DNA from: Akkermansiaceae bacterium
GTDB lineage: Bacteria; Verrucomicrobiota; Verrucomicrobiia; Verrucomicrobiales; Akkermansiaceae
NCBI GenBank assembly: GCA_025363295.1
Contig: JANYEC010000076.1
Location: 1-64,000, forward strand
Length of the DNA stretch: 64,000 bases
Direction of reading: 5' to 3'
Made by a program: the position numbers and the translations under genes
Shown here: in pieces, positions 62,291 to 64,000 of the stretch
Position numbering within the stretch: position 1 is the first letter of the stretch
How the letters are laid out: the number at the start of each line of letters is the position of its first letter
The notes under the pieces: model-generated
Told to the model about the DNA's origin: nothing
What the model saw: only the letters and a program-made list of their open reading frames with translations
The model's database searches: none

Positions 62291-63199
62291 ATGGTGGATC
62301 TGGAATACCCGCGTCGGCGATGGTCGATCCGACCTTTGGGAATTTTGCTAGGATTTCTGGTGCCTGCGAGCATGGCCGAGCCCGTGGCTTTTTCACCGCG
62401 TTGGCGGGTTAATTTTCCCGCCGCAGCGAATGCGAAAGCCTGCGAATCAACTGCCGTTGCGGTGGAAGGGGATTCGATCTTAGTCACCGTGATGGGAGGT
62501 AGTGCAGACCCGATGACTCCCAAACTTGAGCTTGGAGGCCGACCTATTCCCTTCAAAGTGATCGGTCATGATCCCGTATCACGACTTCAATTCCTCCAGT
62601 TTCAAGATGGCGTTCCCACCAAATCAAGCGAATGGCTGACTGATGCCAGCGGCAGTGCCGGTGCCTCCATGGTTGCCCTGTCGCCCGCCGGACCTGTGAA
62701 ATGCCGCACCACTGGCTGGGTCAAACAAGTCGGGGGTAAAATTTTACCCTTCGCGCTGCTCCGAGTGACCTTTGGGGGCCCAGTTCCACCTCCTGGCACG
62801 CCGCTGACAGACGATTCCGGCCGAATTGCCGCCATCGTGTTTCAAGATGCTGGAGCCGGAAATACCGCCTATGCAATCCCCGCCGAGGCGGTGCGTCGGG
62901 TGCGGCGAGATGTTTGCAGTGGGGGTCATCTGGTCCGCGGCTGGCTGGGGCTTGCCTTGCGCGCCGAGTCACCATCGCCGCAAGTGATCCGCGTTTTGCC
63001 AAACTCGCCCGCATCCGCTTCTGGAGTTCTGGCGGGCGATGTGATTGTCAGCATCGGTGCCCGCCAAGTCGCCGACTATGCGGATGCCGCTAACGCGTTT
63101 TTTTATCTAATCCCCGGTCAGCCTGTCGAAGTGAAATTGCTACGTGGTGTCGATCAGTTAGCCTACATACTCACCCCCACGAATCCCGTTTCGAAGTGA
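62291..63199 (+). CDS. HtrA-like exported protein with PDZ domain, probably inactive protease
   Basis: A 302-residue exported protein with a signal sequence (IRPLGILLGFLVPASMA, ending about 32). Residues 45-210 follow a trypsin-like HtrA fold, with strands such as FPAAANAKACESTAVAVEGD. The catalytic Ser motif GNSGG is absent: the equivalent region reads PPPGTPLTDDSGRIAAIVFQ. A PDZ domain follows from about 225 (LGLALRAESPSPQVIRVLPN, then SASGVLAGDVIVSIGARQVA). As a catalytically dead relative it may act as sensor or chaperone rather than a protease. It closes the sigma operon. Confidence 0.7.
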   Translation: MVDLEYPRRRWSIRPLGILLGFLVPASMAEPVAFSPRWRVNFPAAANAKACESTAVAVEGDSILVTVMGGSADPMTPKLELGGRPIPFKVIGHDPVSRLQFLQFQDGVPTKSSEWLTDASGSAGASMVALSPAGPVKCRTTGWVKQVGGKILPFALLRVTFGGPVPPPGTPLTDDSGRIAAIVFQDAGAGNTAYAIPAEAVRRVRRDVCSGGHLVRGWLGLALRAESPSPQVIRVLPNSPASASGVLAGDVIVSIGARQVADYADAANAFFYLIPGQPVEVKLLRGVDQLAYILTPTNPVSK

Positions 63200-63239
63200 G
63201 GCCGACAAGGACAGTGCCTTCTTCCTCAAAAGCTGCTCG

Positions 63240-64000
63240 CTAAAGGTTTCCTAAGACCATTTCCTCAATTCGCTTCTCGGAAACTTTCACTAACAATGAA
63301 ATGTCCGGGGCGAAAAGTGAGATCCGGTATTCCTCTAACATCCAGCCAATCGACCAGAGATTTGGGTCTGTGAAGTCCGCCGTCCATGCGCTGAACCACG
63401 GTTGCCAGAGACGCCGTAAGCGGTCCGTCTTTTCCAAATCCTTGACGATGGGTAGCGAGGAAATCCTACCTAAGCGCGAACGAATGGCACGCAAGCGCCG
63501 CGGGTAATCGCACAGGGCGGTGAAGCCCGCCCGCCATGCAAATCGTTCGCGGAAAAGCCATGTGAGTTCCTCCGCGAGATCTTCCGCGATTTCGCCGAGA
63601 TTGCGGTCTTTGAGGTTTTTGCTGATCCAAGTGCGGATTTCTGGCAGAATTTCGTGGATTTCACCGAGGCTTTTCCCAATGGCGGCCGCGGCTTCATACC
63701 AGCGACCACGCGCATCCTCGGCGAGTGCGCGGAATTCATCGGGCGATCTTGGGAAAACTCCGCCAGCCGCGCCTTCTGCAGCTAGCAGAATCAGATCGCT
63801 CATCGACGTTCCACCGGCGCCGAGACGAGGCATTTCTACCTTCGCCATAAGACCTAACGGAAATTTTTTCGTGATGTAAGCCACTTGTTCGGCATGGGCG
63901 AGACAAAGCAGCCGCGCACCACCGGCGCGGTGGGATTCGTTTGCTTCGGCGGCGCAAGTGTAGGCTCGAATCCCGACTGATTTCCCTTCATCGACCAGCG
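63240..64000 (-). CDS. hrpA: ATP-dependent RNA helicase HrpA, C-terminal fragment
   Basis: The minus strand from 63998 to 63240 encodes the C-terminal DUF3418 region of HrpA-type DEAH helicases: LVDEGKSVGIRAYTC, then ESHRAGGARLLCLAHAEQV, RERFAWRAGFTALCDYPRRL, and it ends MLEEYRISLFAPDISLLVKV with VSEKRIEE. The helicase core lies beyond the right edge. HrpA remodels ribosomal complexes. It is convergent with the sigma operon, 40 bases after it. Confidence 0.8.
   Translation of the reverse strand, partial: LVDEGKSVGIRAYTCAAEANESHRAGGARLLCLAHAEQVAYITKKFPLGLMAKVEMPRLGAGGTSMSDLILLAAEGAAGGVFPRSPDEFRALAEDARGRWYEAAAAIGKSLGEIHEILPEIRTWISKNLKDRNLGEIAEDLAEELTWLFRERFAWRAGFTALCDYPRRLRAIRSRLGRISSLPIVKDLEKTDRLRRLWQPWFSAWTADFTDPNLWSIGWMLEEYRISLFAPDISLLVKVSEKRIEEMVLGNL

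Noticed and set aside
1..64000. CRISPR array, prophage or integrase
   Set aside because: No regularly spaced repeats, no phage structural genes and no integrase were seen; the only mobile-element trace is the transposase fragment at the left edge.

Overview
The window looks like chromosome from a Gram-negative bacterium of the Planctomycetota-Verrucomicrobiota group, most likely Verrucomicrobiales. This is inferred from the mix of proteins, not from a marker gene: a giant alpha-2-macroglobulin, a PEP-CTERM-tagged metalloprotease, very large secreted LamG/thrombospondin-3/Rhs proteins, a Bacteroidota/Verrucomicrobiota-style topoisomerase pair, a GH75-like membrane protein and few clear Shine-Dalgarno sites. 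No rRNA is present. One tRNA-Leu is present.

Layout. 1-95 is the edge of an IS3-type transposase. 0.3-1.9 kb holds two small envelope proteins that share an upstream 15-base element. 2-8.1 kb is alpha-2-macroglobulin. 8.2-11.7 kb is a tight molybdenum-cofactor operon (moeA, moaC, mobA, moaD and a moaE-MOSC fusion), divergent from ribH-nusB-PerM. 14.8-23.3 kb carries membrane orphans, topoisomerase subunit A, a Tat-exported alkaline phosphatase, metG, a possible small RNA and tRNA-Leu. 23.4-26 kb encodes the ATPase and binding protein of an iron-type ABC importer. 39.5-51.2 kb is housekeeping: pssA, a KamA-type aminomutase, dnaX-ybaB, a sigma-70 factor, pyrD and ruvB. 51.3-53.5 kb has a ThuA-like protein and a dead restriction-modification pair. 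53.8-60.1 kb holds Fur, an HDAC-like deacetylase with a CoA-transferase-GNAT fusion, a PEP-CTERM protease and topoisomerase subunit B. 60.2-64 kb holds a frameshifted terC, an ECF sigma/membrane protein/PDZ-protease-like operon and the end of hrpA.

The most interesting region is 26.0-37.7 kb. The importer's missing permease lies at 37.8-39.5 kb. Between it and its partner genes sit two giant minus-strand surface proteins (LamG/TSP3/C-type lectin, and LamG/Rhs/LysM) with a small toxin-antitoxin cassette nested between them, bracketed by 25-bp direct repeats. The two giant genes lack the GTTAG/CTAAC-rich word signature of the surrounding genes, which supports acquisition by insertion into the transporter operon. 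The ThuA-like gene and the dead restriction-modification remnants at 51.3-53.5 kb also have few such words.

How the genes fit together: Fur could regulate the iron importer; the moa/moe genes supply late molybdenum-cofactor steps; sigma factor, membrane protein and PDZ protein look like an envelope-stress unit; pssA and its neighbour belong to membrane biogenesis. All assignments come from reading the sequence by eye without database searches.
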